A DNA stretch of 64,000 bases. It comes from Pollutimonas nitritireducens. Lineage in GTDB: Bacteria > Pseudomonadota > Gammaproteobacteria > Burkholderiales > Burkholderiaceae_B. The stretch lies in contig NZ_PDNV01000005.1 of assembly GCF_002849615.1 (NCBI RefSeq), positions 62,001 through 126,000 of the forward strand, written 5' to 3'. The position numbers and the translations under genes are program-made. Shown in pieces: positions 34,120 through 44,904 of the stretch (position 1 is the stretch's first letter; each line of letters opens with the position of its first letter). The notes beneath the pieces were generated by a model that made no database searches, was not told where the DNA came from, and saw nothing but the letters and a program-made list of their open reading frames with translations.

Positions 34120-36828
34120 ATGTCCTCTCTTGACCCAATCAACGCACCGGCCGCTGTCGCCGATGATGCCGCACTAGAAACCCAGGAATGGCTGGAAGCA
34201 CTGGAGGCGGTGTTGGACCGGGAGGGCCCGGAGCGTGCCCATTACCTGCTCGAACGCCTGGTCGATCTTGCGCGCCGTTCAGGTGCACACATTCCGTTTT
34301 CGCCCAACACGGCTTACGTCAACACCATACCGCCCGGGCTCGAGCCTCCACATCCTGGCAATCTGGTGCTGGAAGAACGCATCCGTTCGTATGTGCGCTG
34401 GAATGCCATGACCATGGTCGTCAAGGCAAATAGCCATAATCCGCCAGACGGCGGCGACCTGGGAGGACACATTGCATCGTTTGCATCGCTTGCCACCATG
34501 ATAGGTTGCGGCCAGAATCACTTCTGGCACGCCGAAACCGAAGATCACGGCGGCGATCTGGTGTACTTCCAGGGTCACTCTTCCCCTGGCATTTATGGCC
34601 GCGCCTATCTTGAAGGGCGTTTGACCGAAGAACAGCTGGATAATTTTCGCCAGGAAGTCGACGGCAAAGGCTTGCCGTCTTACCCGCATCCCAAGTTGAT
34701 GCCGGAGTTCTGGCAGTTCCCCACGGTCTCCATGGGGCTGGGCCCGCTCATGGCCATCTATCAGGCGCGCTTTCTGAAGTACTTGCACGCCCGCGGCCTC
34801 GCTGATACCAGCAAGCGCAAGGTATGGGTATTCTGCGGCGACGGTGAAATGGACGAGCCCGAATCGCTGGGGGCCATCAGCCTCGCTTCGCGTGAGAAGC
34901 TCGACAACCTGATTTTCGTGGTCAATTGCAATCTCCAGAGGCTTGACGGTCCGGTGCGTGGCAACGGAAAGATCATCCAGGAACTCGAAGGCGACTTCCG
35001 AGGCAGCGGCTGGAATGTGATCAAACTTATCTGGGGCGGCTATTGGGATCCTCTTCTGGCGCGCGACAAAGAAGGCATTTTGCGTCGCATCATGGAAGAA
35101 TCCGTCGACGGCGAATACCAGGCTTATAAAGCCAATGACGGAAAATTCGTACGCGAACACTTCTTCGGCAAGCATCCCAAACTGCTTGAAATGGTCAGCC
35201 GCATGAGCGACGAAGACGTCTGGCGTCTGAATCGAGGCGGTCACGATCCCTATAAGGTATTTGCCGCGTTCGATGCCGCGTCCAAGCACAAGGGACAACC
35301 TACTGTCATCCTGGCCAAGACCATCAAAGGCTACGGCATGGGCCACGTGGGCCAGGCCAAGAATCCTACCCATCAGCAGAAAAAGCTGGACGTCGCCGCG
35401 GTTCGCGAATTTCGCGATCGTTTCAATATTCCGGTGCCTGACGACAAGCTTGAAGATCTGCCGTATTTCAAACCGGCCGACGACTCACCTGAAATGAAAT
35501 ATCTGCATGAGCGCCGCGAGGCGCTTGGCGGTTATCTCCCGCGGCGTCGAGCAAAGGCGGACGAGCATCTGATGGCTCCGAAACTTGAGGTCTTTAAGGC
35601 CGTGCTCGAACCGACGGCCGAGGGTCGCGAAATATCAACCACGCAAGCATTTGTTCGAATCCTGAATCAGATTCTGCGGGACAAGGATCTCAGCTCGCGT
35701 GTCGTGCCAATTCTTGCTGATGAATCCCGTACTTTCGGCATGGAAGGTTTGTTCCGCCAAATCGGCATTTATGCGCCTGAAGGTCAAAAATATACGCCTG
35801 TCGATAAAGACCAGGTCATGTACTACCGTGAGACGGAAAACGGGCAGTTGTTGCAGGAAGGCATCAACGAGGCTGGCGCATTCAGCTCGTGGATAGCGGC
35901 CGCGACGTCGTATTCCACCAATAACCGGATCATGATTCCGTTTTTCATCTATTACTCAATGTTCGGTTTCCAGCGCATCGGCGACCTCGCCTGGGCCGCG
36001 GGCGACATGCAGGCGCGCGGGTTCCTGCTGGGCGGTACTGCAGGACGCACGACGCTAAACGGTGAAGGTCTGCAGCACGAAGATGGCCACAGTCACATCA
36101 TGTCGTCGCTCATTCCGAATTGCGTTTCCTACGACCCCACTTTCGGCCATGAACTTGCCGTCATCATCCAGGATGGACTGCGCCGGATGGTCGAAAACCA
36201 GGAGAGTGTGTATTACTACATCACGGTAATGAACGAGAATTATCCCCAGCCGGGGCTTACTGCTGGTGACGAACAGGGCATTATCCGCGGCATGTACAAA
36301 TTCAAGTCGGTGGGAGACAGCAAGCTGCGCGTCCAGCTGATGGGCTCAGGCACTATCCTGCGCGAGGTGCTCGCCGCCCAAGACATACTCGAGAGCGATT
36401 GGGGCGTAGGGTCCGACGTCTGGAGCGTGACCAGCTTCACTGAATTGCGTCGTGACGGACTCGATTGCGAGCGCCATAACTTGCTTCATCCGGAAGACAC
36501 CGCTCAGCAGGTTTCGTATGTCAGCCAGCAGCTCCAGGATACGACGGGTCCGATCGTGGTCTCTACCGACTATGTCAAGGCCTATGGTGACCAGATCCGT
36601 CCATTCATACCCAAGGGCCGCGATTTCCGGGTGCTGGGTACCGACGGATTCGGGCGTTCCGATTTCCGATACAAGCTGCGCGAACATTTCGAGATAAACC
36701 GGCATTTTGTCGTTCTGGCAGCATTGCGCGGACTGGCCGACGAGGGCAAACTGCCACTGGCCAAAGTGGCTGAGGCCATCAAGAAATATGGAATCAATCC
36801 TGAAAAAGCCAATCCGCATCACGCCTGA
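34120..36828 (+). CDS. aceE: Pyruvate dehydrogenase E1 component (homodimeric)
   Basis: The 902-residue protein decarboxylates pyruvate with thiamine diphosphate and passes the acetyl group to AceF. The family's NTAYVNTIPP start, the SFASLATMIGCGQNHFWH and YFQGHSSPGIYGRAYLEGRL segments, the thiamine diphosphate motif GDGEMDEPES to VNCNLQRLDGPV, and HEDGHSHI in the C-terminal half are all present. Length is normal for AceE (about 890). CAGGAG lies 7 bases before the ATG. It opens the aceE-aceF-lpdA operon. Confidence 0.97.
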   Translation: MSSLDPINAPAAVADDAALETQEWLEALEAVLDREGPERAHYLLERLVDLARRSGAHIPFSPNTAYVNTIPPGLEPPHPGNLVLEERIRSYVRWNAMTMVVKANSHNPPDGGDLGGHIASFASLATMIGCGQNHFWHAETEDHGGDLVYFQGHSSPGIYGRAYLEGRLTEEQLDNFRQEVDGKGLPSYPHPKLMPEFWQFPTVSMGLGPLMAIYQARFLKYLHARGLADTSKRKVWVFCGDGEMDEPESLGAISLASREKLDNLIFVVNCNLQRLDGPVRGNGKIIQELEGDFRGSGWNVIKLIWGGYWDPLLARDKEGILRRIMEESVDGEYQAYKANDGKFVREHFFGKHPKLLEMVSRMSDEDVWRLNRGGHDPYKVFAAFDAASKHKGQPTVILAKTIKGYGMGHVGQAKNPTHQQKKLDVAAVREFRDRFNIPVPDDKLEDLPYFKPADDSPEMKYLHERREALGGYLPRRRAKADEHLMAPKLEVFKAVLEPTAEGREISTTQAFVRILNQILRDKDLSSRVVPILADESRTFGMEGLFRQIGIYAPEGQKYTPVDKDQVMYYRETENGQLLQEGINEAGAFSSWIAAATSYSTNNRIMIPFFIYYSMFGFQRIGDLAWAAGDMQARGFLLGGTAGRTTLNGEGLQHEDGHSHIMSSLIPNCVSYDPTFGHELAVIIQDGLRRMVENQESVYYYITVMNENYPQPGLTAGDEQGIIRGMYKFKSVGDSKLRVQLMGSGTILREVLAAQDILESDWGVGSDVWSVTSFTELRRDGLDCERHNLLHPEDTAQQVSYVSQQLQDTTGPIVVSTDYVKAYGDQIRPFIPKGRDFRVLGTDGFGRSDFRYKLREHFEINRHFVVLAALRGLADEGKLPLAKVAEAIKKYGINPEKANPHHA

Positions 36829-36842
36829 GCGAGGACGACAAA

Positions 36843-38573
36843 ATGAGCAATAACACCGAAATCAAGGTTCCCGATATTGGCGACGTCAGTGAAGTCGATG
36901 TAATCGAAATATTGGTGGCCGAAGGCGACACCATTGCGAAGGACCAAAGTCTGATTACTGTCGAATCCGACAAGGCGTCGATGGAAATACCGGCATCACA
37001 CGCAGGTTTGGTCAAGGCCATCAAGGTCAAGACTGGTGACAAGGTCAAGGAAGGCTCGGTCATACTTGAACTCGAAATTTCGGACGCCGCGAAAGCACCT
37101 CCACCGCCGGCCAAGGAAGCTTCGCCAGCAGCCGCGCCGGCCGCTGCTGAACAGGCGGCGCCCGAACCGCCACCAGCCGAAACAAAGGCGGACAAGGAAA
37201 GCAACGACGTTGGACACCAAGGCCCGGTCACTGTTGTGGTGCCCGATATCGGCGATACCAACGACGTCGAAGTCATCGAAATTATGGTGGCAGTCGGCGA
37301 CACCGTGACCGCTGAACAAAGTCTTATCACGGTCGAATCTGACAAGGCTTCCATGGAGGTTCCGTCCTCGCATGCCGGCGTGGTGACCGCAATCAAAGTC
37401 AAGTTGGGCGACAAAGTAAACAAGGGCTCTGAAATTCTGGAATTGCGCAGCAGTGAATCTCCCGCCGCCGCCAAACCGGTCAAAGCGGTGGAACCGGTCC
37501 AGGCCGCAAACACTGACGCCGGTGCTGCGCAACAGTCCAGCTCGACGTCGCAGGCACCTTTATCCGAACGCGACAGCTCGGCAAGCCTCGCTTCCGTACC
37601 GCCGGAAAGGCATTCTCCTACCGAGGCTTTTGCCGACGTCGATCTGCCTTTGCGAAATCTGCCGCATGCCTCTCCGTCTGTGCGCAAATTCGCGCGCGAG
37701 CTGGGTGTCAACCTGACCAAAGTGAACGGCTCGGGCGATAAAAACCGCATAACGGCCGACGATGTGCGCGGTTTTGTCAAACAGGCGCTGGCGTCAGGTG
37801 GAGCCCCAATGCTCAGTGCAGCGGCTGGCGCCGAAGGAGGATTCAGCGTCCTGCCGTGGCCTAAAGTCGATTTTGCCAAATTCGGCTCCATCGAAGCCAA
37901 GCCTTTATCCCGCATAAAGCGAATATCGGGCGCCAATCTGCAACGAAACTGGGTGATGATTCCTCATGTCACCAATAACGATCTGGCCGATATCACCGAC
38001 CTTGAAACGTTGCGCCAAACGCTGAATCAGGAAAACCAGAAATCCGGCATCAAGGTGACCATGCTGGCGTTCCTGATCAAGGCAGTTGTCGCGGCACTCA
38101 AGAAGTTCCCCGAATTCAATGCGTCCATCGAGGGCGAAAACCTCATACTCAAGCAGTACTACCATATCGGTTTTGCCGCCGACACACCCAACGGCCTGAT
38201 GGTGCCAGTAATACGCGATGCCGACAAGAAAGGTATTTTCGATATTGCCGCCGAAACCTCCGAACTGGCCAAGCTTGCCCGCGACGGCAAATTGTCGCCA
38301 GCACAGATGCAAGGCGGCTGCTTCTCGATTTCATCATTGGGCGGCATAGGTGGCACGTCATTCACGCCCATCATCAATGCACCCGAGGTAGCAATCCTTG
38401 GTGTATCGCGGTCGTCGCACCAGCCGGTCTGGGATGGTAAGCAATTCCAGGCGCGCCTGATGTTGCCCCTGTCGCTTTCCTATGACCACCGCGTGATCGA
38501 TGGTGCCGCGGCTGCCCGCTTTAATGCTTACCTGGGCAGCTTGCTGGCCGACTTCCGGCGCATTGCGCTATAG
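36843..38573 (+). CDS. aceF: Pyruvate dehydrogenase E2, dihydrolipoamide acetyltransferase
   Basis: The 576-residue E2 has two lipoyl domains with modifiable Lys44 and Lys168 in the repeated ESDKASME motif, Ala/Pro-rich linkers, a peripheral-subunit-binding domain (about 275-312: SPSVRKFARELGVNL) and a catalytic domain ending with DHRVIDGAAAARF. It transfers acetyl groups to CoA and forms the core of the complex. E. coli AceF has three lipoyl domains, so this version has one fewer, a common beta-proteobacterial form. It lies 14 bases after aceE. Confidence 0.97.
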   Translation: MSNNTEIKVPDIGDVSEVDVIEILVAEGDTIAKDQSLITVESDKASMEIPASHAGLVKAIKVKTGDKVKEGSVILELEISDAAKAPPPPAKEASPAAAPAAAEQAAPEPPPAETKADKESNDVGHQGPVTVVVPDIGDTNDVEVIEIMVAVGDTVTAEQSLITVESDKASMEVPSSHAGVVTAIKVKLGDKVNKGSEILELRSSESPAAAKPVKAVEPVQAANTDAGAAQQSSSTSQAPLSERDSSASLASVPPERHSPTEAFADVDLPLRNLPHASPSVRKFARELGVNLTKVNGSGDKNRITADDVRGFVKQALASGGAPMLSAAAGAEGGFSVLPWPKVDFAKFGSIEAKPLSRIKRISGANLQRNWVMIPHVTNNDLADITDLETLRQTLNQENQKSGIKVTMLAFLIKAVVAALKKFPEFNASIEGENLILKQYYHIGFAADTPNGLMVPVIRDADKKGIFDIAAETSELAKLARDGKLSPAQMQGGCFSISSLGGIGGTSFTPIINAPEVAILGVSRSSHQPVWDGKQFQARLMLPLSLSYDHRVIDGAAAARFNAYLGSLLADFRRIAL

Positions 38574-38582
38574 GAGCCCGAC

Positions 38583-40349
38583 ATGAGCACAATTGAATTG
38601 AACGTGCCCGATATCGGCGACGTTGCGGAAGTGGCAGTTATCGAAGTCATGGTTGCAGTTGGTGATACCATCAGCAAGGAGCAGAGCCTCATCACTGTAG
38701 AGTCCGACAAGGCCTCTATGGAGATTCCTGCTGAAAAGGCGGGAGTCGTGAAAGCCCTGTTGGTAAAGGTGGGCGATAAAGTTACCAAGGGCACTCCGAT
38801 ACTCCAGATTGAAGCCAGCCAGGAGGTCTCTTCCGAGCAAGTCAAACCAGCCCGGCCCGAGGCAGCATCGGTCGACAGCGCCGATGTCGCCGCCGCCACA
38901 CCTGCACCAGCCAGTTATTCGGGGTCCACAGACGCAGAGTATGACGTCCTGGTGCTGGGCGCCGGCCCTGGTGGATATTCGGCTGCCTTTCGCGCCGCCG
39001 ATCTCGGCCTCAAGGTCGTGCTGATCGAACGTTACGCCACGCTGGGCGGGGTATGTCTGAACGTCGGGTGCATACCCTCCAAGGCATTGCTTCATACCGC
39101 GGCGGTGCTCGAGGAAGCCAAGTCCTTGTCGGCGCACGGCATTTCGTTTGGCGAACCCAAGATCGACCTGGATGCGGTGCGGGCCTATAAAGATGGCGTC
39201 GTATCGAAGCTTACGGGCGGTTTGGCAGGAATGGCACGCGCTCGAAAGGTGACCGTGGTGACGGGCGTAGGGCAGTTTGTGGATGCACAACATGTGTCGG
39301 TTCAAGATGACAAGGGCCAGAGCCAGACGATAAAATTCGGCTCGGCCATCATTGCCGCCGGTAGCCAGTCCGTCAAGCTGCCGTTTTTGCCTGCTGACAG
39401 CCGTGTCTTCGACTCCACAGGCGCTTTGCTGCTCTCCAGCATACCGAAAAAAATGTTGATCGTCGGCGGCGGCATTATCGGCCTCGAAATGGGTACGGTG
39501 TATTCTGCGCTCGGCACGCGGCTGGATGTCGTCGAGATGCAAAGTGGATTGATGCAGGGTGCAGACCGCGACTTGGTCAAAGTCTGGGAAAAGATGAATG
39601 CCGGTAGATTCGACAACATCATGCTGGACACGAAGACAGTGGGTGCGCAAGCCCGCGAAGACGGTATCTGGGTGAGCTTCGAAGGCAAGAACGCCCCTAG
39701 CGCGGCGCAACGCTACGATCTCGTTTTGCAGGCGGTGGGCCGAGTGCCCAACGGCAAGAAAATCGCCGCTGACAAGGCCGGAGTTGCCGTCACCGAGCGC
39801 GGTTTCATCGAAGTCGACAGGCAGATGCGTACCAACGTCTCGCACATCTATGCGATCGGCGATATTGTCGGACAGCCTATGCTGGCACATAAAGCGGTTC
39901 ACGAGGGACATGTGGCCGCTGAAGCCATTGCCGGACAGAAAAGTTTCTTTGACGCCCGGGTTATACCATCGGTCGCTTACACCGATCCGGAAGTGGCCTG
40001 GGTAGGACTGACCGAAGATGAAGCCAAGAGTCAGGGTATCGCCGTCGAACGCGGCGTCTTTCCCTGGGCCGCATCAGGACGTGCCATTGCCAATGGCCGT
40101 GATGAAGGATTTACGAAACTATTGTTCGACGCGACCACCCACCGCGTGCTGGGCGGCGCTATTGTGGGTACCCACGCGGGCGATCTTATCGGAGAAGTGG
40201 CGCTCGCGATCGAAATGGGCGCCGATGCGGTCGACATTGGCAAGACCATTCATCCTCATCCCACTCTTGGGGAGTCCATCGGAATGGCGGCCGAAGTGGC
40301 GGAGGGCAGTTGTACCGACCTTCCTCCACCGCGGCGCACCGGGAAATAA
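38583..40349 (+). CDS. lpdA: Dihydrolipoamide dehydrogenase (E3) with N-terminal lipoyl domain
   Basis: The 588-residue protein starts with a lipoyl domain (residues 1-80, Lys43 in ESDKASME) closely similar to those of AceF, then a linker rich in Ala/Pro, then a full E3: FAD site [13 protein letters not shown], redox pair Cys158/Cys163 in [16 protein letters not shown] for NAD, AIGDIVG and the terminal HPHPTLGE. E3 reoxidises the lipoyl groups of AceF. The lipoylated E3 is typical of Neisseria and Burkholderiales pyruvate dehydrogenase complexes. It follows aceF by 9 bases. Confidence 0.97.
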   Translation: MSTIELNVPDIGDVAEVAVIEVMVAVGDTISKEQSLITVESDKASMEIPAEKAGVVKALLVKVGDKVTKGTPILQIEASQEVSSEQVKPARPEAASVDSADVAAATPAPASYSGSTDAEYDVLVLGAGPGGYSAAFRAADLGLKVVLIERYATLGGVCLNVGCIPSKALLHTAAVLEEAKSLSAHGISFGEPKIDLDAVRAYKDGVVSKLTGGLAGMARARKVTVVTGVGQFVDAQHVSVQDDKGQSQTIKFGSAIIAAGSQSVKLPFLPADSRVFDSTGALLLSSIPKKMLIVGGGIIGLEMGTVYSALGTRLDVVEMQSGLMQGADRDLVKVWEKMNAGRFDNIMLDTKTVGAQAREDGIWVSFEGKNAPSAAQRYDLVLQAVGRVPNGKKIAADKAGVAVTERGFIEVDRQMRTNVSHIYAIGDIVGQPMLAHKAVHEGHVAAEAIAGQKSFFDARVIPSVAYTDPEVAWVGLTEDEAKSQGIAVERGVFPWAASGRAIANGRDEGFTKLLFDATTHRVLGGAIVGTHAGDLIGEVALAIEMGADAVDIGKTIHPHPTLGESIGMAAEVAEGSCTDLPPPRRTGK

Positions 40350-40516
40350 GCCTTTCTCCGTCTGGCCTTGTCTGCCGTTCGTGACCCACCAGCTACTATA
40401 CGGACGGCATGCACCGGCCAGGCGTGCCGCTTTATCGCCGTTGATGGCGAGCCAGTCTAATACAGCACAAATGCTACTATTGGTGCCTGCCGTCAGCACT
40501 TCTATAAGCGTTCATC

Positions 40517-41935
40517 ATGTCTCGTCTCGTACCCAGCGCAACCGCAACACTGCAGGACTGGTTGGCTTATCTGGAAACCCTACACCGCCATCCCATCGAA
40601 CTTGGCCTCGAGCGCATCGGCGCCGTCGCTGCCAAGTTCGAACTGACGTATCCCTACGTGAAGATAACCGTGGGCGGCACCAATGGTAAAGGGTCAACCT
40701 GCGCCATGCTCGAAGCCATCCTGCTGGCGTCGGGCTATAAGGTAGGTCTGTATACGTCGCCTCACCTGATCGACTTCAACGAGCGTATCCGGATTAATGG
40801 CGAACTGGCTACCGACCACCAAATTATCGAGCAATTCCAGCGAATCGAATCCGGCCGGGGTGATATTACGCTCAGCTACTTCGAATACACCACCTTGGCC
40901 GCCTTCATGCTGTTCGAGAAGCATGGCCTGGATGTTGCGGTGCTTGAAGTCGGCCTTGGCGGCCGCCTGGATGCCGTCAACATGGTTGATGCCGACTGTG
41001 CCATAGTTACCAGTGTCGATCTCGATCACACCGATTATCTGGGTGATACCCGCGAGAAAATCGGTTGGGAAAAGGCCCATATTTTCAGAGCGGGGCGTCC
41101 GGCCATCTGTGCCGACCCGGTTCCACCGCAGTCGCTGGTCGACTACGCGGGTGAAATCGGCGCCGACCTGTGGTTATTCGGCAAAGACTTCAACTATTCC
41201 GGCGACCGTCTGCAATGGGCTTATGGAGGTCGTTCGCAACGGCGCAGCGGCATGGCATATCCCGCCCTACGAGGCGCGAATCAGTTGTTGAACGCCTCGG
41301 CGGCACTGGCTGCCATTGAAGCGTTGCGCCCGCAGCTCGCGGTACCCCAGCAGGCGGTACGTATCGGACTGGCGCAGGTATCGCTACCGGGTCGACTGCA
41401 AATTCTTCCCGGGACGCCCGCCATCATTCTTGATGTCGCCCATAATCCGCATGCGGCAGCGGCCCTGGGACAGAACCTTGACGGCATGTCGTATTTCCCG
41501 TCAACACATGCCGTGGTGGGCATGTTGAGCGACAAAGACGTGGCCGGAGTCATCGCCAAGCTCGCCAGCAGGGTCACCCATTGGTACTGCGCCGGCCTTG
41601 AAGGTCCACGTGGCATGTCCGGCGAAGACCTGGCAGCCATCGTGCGGCAAGTGATCGCCACTCGGGCGGGAAAAGAGTCGCTCGAGACACTGAGCCGCGA
41701 GGTCGTGCGTGATCGGCAACCGTCCACCGTCGAGGCGCCTAACAAGCCGGGCGTGCGCACCGTCGCTGTGACACCTCCGGCCGCCAGGTCGGTGGTGGTG
41801 ACAAGTTTTGACACCCCCGTTCAGGCGTTTACAGAAGCTCGTAAACAGGCCACCGACAATGATAGAATTCTCGTATTCGGTTCTTTTTCCACAGTTGGTC
41901 CGGTGCTCAACGAGCTGGGACGAAAAGTCATATAG
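40517..41935 (+). CDS. folC: Folylpolyglutamate synthase / dihydrofolate synthase
   Basis: The 472-residue Mur-ligase-family enzyme adds glutamate to dihydropteroate and folates. The P-loop GGTNGKGST is at 53-61, followed by LYTSPHLIDFNERIRING, LEVGLGGRLDAVN and VTSVDLDHTDYLGDTREKIGWEKAHIFR. The C-terminal half has about 40 extra residues (around 405-435, rich in Val/Pro/Arg) compared with the usual 420-430 residue length. It begins a group folC-SPOR protein-cvpA-purF, an order common in proteobacteria. Confidence 0.95.
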   Translation: MSRLVPSATATLQDWLAYLETLHRHPIELGLERIGAVAAKFELTYPYVKITVGGTNGKGSTCAMLEAILLASGYKVGLYTSPHLIDFNERIRINGELATDHQIIEQFQRIESGRGDITLSYFEYTTLAAFMLFEKHGLDVAVLEVGLGGRLDAVNMVDADCAIVTSVDLDHTDYLGDTREKIGWEKAHIFRAGRPAICADPVPPQSLVDYAGEIGADLWLFGKDFNYSGDRLQWAYGGRSQRRSGMAYPALRGANQLLNASAALAAIEALRPQLAVPQQAVRIGLAQVSLPGRLQILPGTPAIILDVAHNPHAAAALGQNLDGMSYFPSTHAVVGMLSDKDVAGVIAKLASRVTHWYCAGLEGPRGMSGEDLAAIVRQVIATRAGKESLETLSREVVRDRQPSTVEAPNKPGVRTVAVTPPAARSVVVTSFDTPVQAFTEARKQATDNDRILVFGSFSTVGPVLNELGRKVI

Positions 41936-41985
41936 TTCAACCGGCCATCTCGCCGGGATTGTTCACCAAAATAGGTTTTTGCTCC

Positions 41986-42804
41986 ATGGGATTGTTCTCT
42001 CGTAACGAATCAGCCACTGGCTCCGGGCGGCGTTCCTCTCAATCCAGCGAGGCCCAGGCCGGCGAATTGCGCGCACGCGCACGACGCAGGCTGGTGGGTG
42101 CCTTGGCGCTGGTGCTGGCGGCGGTCATCATAGTGCCCATGCTGTTCGATGACCCTGTGCCGCCGGAACAGCCAAGCACGCCTGTCGTCATTCCCGCCAT
42201 TGTGCCGCCTGCGGCTCCCGACACCACAATCGCCCTGGCTCCCGAGCCAGCCGATCCGGCTTCGTCCGATAATGAAACGTTGCCCCTTGACACCCCGCTA
42301 GCGGTGGATCCAGCATCCGATGTCAACGCGGCAGCTTCGGCCACCACGCCGTCGACTGCGCCCGATACAGGTACGACTGGCGAGCGCAGCCCAGAGCAGG
42401 TAGAAGCACCAGCTAAGCCAGCGCCGGCCGCGAAACCAAAGCCGACTGAAAAGCCCGCCTCCAAATCGGAAGCGAAACCGGCATCCGAACGCACTGACGA
42501 CGGATCTGTGGCAATAGCGTTGCTGGAAGGGCGCACTCCAGCCAAGAAAGCGCCAGCACCAGCTGCAAAGGGTAATTTCACTCTGCAAATCGCCGCGTAC
42601 GGAAACGACCAGGATGCCCAGACTCGTCGGGAACGTCTCATTGCTTCCGGGGTAACCAACGCCTATGTCGAAAGTGCCGTGTCGGGCGGAAAAAGCACGT
42701 ACCGATTGCGTGTAGGACCTTTCCCGACACGGGACGCCGCACAGGCCGCTCAGGCCCGTTTACGCGCACTGGGTTACGACAACGGATTCATCTCGACTAA
42801 GTGA
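41986..42804 (+). CDS. SPOR-domain protein (DedD-like)
   Basis: The 272-residue inner-membrane protein has a short cytoplasmic start, one membrane helix (about 36-54: LVGALALVLAAVIIVPMLF), a long Pro/Ala/Glu/Lys-rich periplasmic linker and a C-terminal SPOR domain (about 195-270: GNFTLQIAAYGNDQDAQ...) that binds denuded peptidoglycan at the division septum. Position between folC and cvpA matches E. coli dedD. The ATG at 41986 was preferred over a TTG at 41959. Confidence 0.9.
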   Translation: MGLFSRNESATGSGRRSSQSSEAQAGELRARARRRLVGALALVLAAVIIVPMLFDDPVPPEQPSTPVVIPAIVPPAAPDTTIALAPEPADPASSDNETLPLDTPLAVDPASDVNAAASATTPSTAPDTGTTGERSPEQVEAPAKPAPAAKPKPTEKPASKSEAKPASERTDDGSVAIALLEGRTPAKKAPAPAAKGNFTLQIAAYGNDQDAQTRRERLIASGVTNAYVESAVSGGKSTYRLRVGPFPTRDAAQAAQARLRALGYDNGFISTK

Positions 42805-43289
42805 CCAGTTTCGACTATATCGTGCTGGCCATTCTGGGCGTGTCGGCACTGCTGGGGCTGATGCGAGGCCTCATCAAGGAAGTACTTTCTCTCATTGCCT
42901 ATGTCGTTGCCTTCTTGGCCGGCATCTGGTGGGGTCCCACCGTATCCGTATGGTTGACCCCGTACCTCGATAATTCATTGCTCCGTACCGGCCTGGCCTA
43001 CGGAGCTGTATTCATTATTGTGCTACTGCTGGTCGGCCTGGTGAATATCACCTTGAGCACGCTGATCCAGAAGACCGGGCTTACGCCAGCCGACCACGGT
43101 CTGGGAGCCTTGTTTGGCTTGATGCGTGGCTCGCTGGTCGTGCTGGTGCTGGTCGCACTGGCGGGCTATACCGAATTGCCAAAAGAACCATGGTGGCAGG
43201 GTGCCAGGCTGTCGGCTGCGACGGTCTCGGCCGTGCAGCAATTGAAACTCCTCTTGCCGCCGTCGCTGGCGTCTTGGTTACCGTATTGA
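42801..43289 (+). CDS. cvpA: CvpA-family membrane protein
   Basis: The 162-residue protein has four membrane segments and the CvpA pattern: [32 protein letters not shown] at the N-terminus, and [20 protein letters not shown] in the middle. In E. coli it lies directly upstream of purF and affects colicin V and bile tolerance; its molecular role is unsettled. It starts with GTG overlapping the SPOR gene stop (GTGA). Confidence 0.93.
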   Translation: MTSFDYIVLAILGVSALLGLMRGLIKEVLSLIAYVVAFLAGIWWGPTVSVWLTPYLDNSLLRTGLAYGAVFIIVLLLVGLVNITLSTLIQKTGLTPADHGLGALFGLMRGSLVVLVLVALAGYTELPKEPWWQGARLSAATVSAVQQLKLLLPPSLASWLPY

Positions 43290-43311
43290 TCGTATTCACA
43301 GGAATATCAAA

Positions 43312-44811
43312 ATGTGTGGAATAGTTGGAGTGGTCGGATCCGGCCCGGTGAATCAGCTGATTTACGACAGCTTGCTGTTGCTTCAGCACCGCGGCCAAGA
43401 TGCCGCCGGCATTGCCACCTCGCATGACCAATTCTTTAATATGTACAAGGCGCATGGCTTGGTGCGCGATGTCTTCCGCACTCGCAATATGCGGTCGTTG
43501 CCGGGTAATAGCGGCTTGGGGCAAGTGAGGTATCCCACGGCGGGATCCAGCGACAGCGTCGATGAGGCACAGCCTTTCTATGTCAATGCCCCGTTCGGGA
43601 TCACCTTCGTTCACAATGGCAACCTGACCAACTGGCGTGAATTGCGCGAAGCCCTGTTCAGGGTGGATCGCCGCCATATCAATACCAACTCCGACTCCGA
43701 AGTACTGCTGAACGTTTTTGCGCATGAGCTGCAGCTTGCCGCCAACGGTGGATCCCTTGACGAAGACGCCATCTTTGCAGCCGTGTCCTCGGTGCATCGG
43801 CGTGCAAAAGGCGCCTATGGAGTCATTGCGCAGATTGCCAACTATGGCATGGTCGCATTTCGCGATCCATTCGGCATCCGTCCTCTGTGCCTGGGCTCTA
43901 TTCAAACCGACAGCGGCACTGAATGGATGGTTGCGTCGGAGTCAGTGGCCCTGACCGGCTGCGGATTCACCTTGGTGCGCGACGTTGCGCCGGGCGAGGC
44001 CATATTCATCGATCTGGATGGCAATATGGTCAGTCGCCAGTGTGCCGAACACACTTCGCTTACACCTTGTGTCTTCGAGTATGTCTACTTCGCACGGCCC
44101 GATTCGCTGATGGACAAGGTCTCCATCTACGATGCCCGTCTGAATATGGGTGAATATCTGGGCGACAACGTAGCCAAGGCCTTGCGGCTTGGCGAAATCG
44201 ATGTCGTCATGCCCATACCCGATTCCTCACGCCCGTCCGCCATGCAGCTGGCTGCCCGGCTCGATCTGAGCTACCGCGAAGGCTTCATCAAGAACCGCTA
44301 CATCGGCCGGACTTTCATCATGCCCGGACAGGCGGTGCGCAAGAAGTCGGTACGCCAGAAGCTCAGCGCCATCGATATGGAATTTCGAGGCAAAAACGTA
44401 TTGCTGGTCGATGATTCCATCGTCCGGGGAACGACCAGCCGAGAGATCGTCGATATGGCGCGTGCCGCGGGAGCCAACAAGGTTTTTTTCGCGTCGGCCG
44501 CACCGGCGGTGCGTTTCCCCAACGTGTACGGCATCGATATGCCCACCCAGACGGAATTGATCGCGACCGGGCGGGACACCGATGCGGTGGCACGCGAGAT
44601 AGGAGCGGATGGGCTGGTGTATCAGGAATTGGCCGATCTGGAGCAATCCATCCGGGACTTGAATCCGGACATGCGTGAGTTTGAATCCTCATGTTTCAAC
44701 GGCCGCTACGTAACTGGCGATATCGATGCCGCTTACCTGGATCGCCTGAGCCTTACACGCGGCTTGCGGCCGGTTGCTGGAGAAATGGCCACGAGCAACG
44801 AAGAGCAGTAA
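43312..44811 (+). CDS. purF: Amidophosphoribosyltransferase
   Basis: The 499-residue enzyme makes phosphoribosylamine from PRPP and glutamine, the first committed step of purine synthesis. After removal of Met the N-terminal Cys (MCGIVGVV) is the glutaminase nucleophile; [28 protein letters not shown] and the PRPP loop [17 protein letters not shown] are all present. It is 22 bases after cvpA. No purine riboswitch or PurR-like site was seen ahead of it. Confidence 0.97.
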   Translation: MCGIVGVVGSGPVNQLIYDSLLLLQHRGQDAAGIATSHDQFFNMYKAHGLVRDVFRTRNMRSLPGNSGLGQVRYPTAGSSDSVDEAQPFYVNAPFGITFVHNGNLTNWRELREALFRVDRRHINTNSDSEVLLNVFAHELQLAANGGSLDEDAIFAAVSSVHRRAKGAYGVIAQIANYGMVAFRDPFGIRPLCLGSIQTDSGTEWMVASESVALTGCGFTLVRDVAPGEAIFIDLDGNMVSRQCAEHTSLTPCVFEYVYFARPDSLMDKVSIYDARLNMGEYLGDNVAKALRLGEIDVVMPIPDSSRPSAMQLAARLDLSYREGFIKNRYIGRTFIMPGQAVRKKSVRQKLSAIDMEFRGKNVLLVDDSIVRGTTSREIVDMARAAGANKVFFASAAPAVRFPNVYGIDMPTQTELIATGRDTDAVAREIGADGLVYQELADLEQSIRDLNPDMREFESSCFNGRYVTGDIDAAYLDRLSLTRGLRPVAGEMATSNEEQ

Positions 44812-44904
44812 GGCGCATTCCTTGCATATCGATGCTGGCCACGTATCCGCGGAGGATCCGGTGCCGCCCGCCGCGCAGGCAGCCAGTGCAGGGACTACAG
44901 TGCT

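Noticed and set aside
38568-39911. Minus-strand open frame of 447 codons opposite lpdA
   Set aside because: The + strand is an unmistakable lipoyl-E3 fusion; the antisense frame has no domain and no ribosome-binding site.
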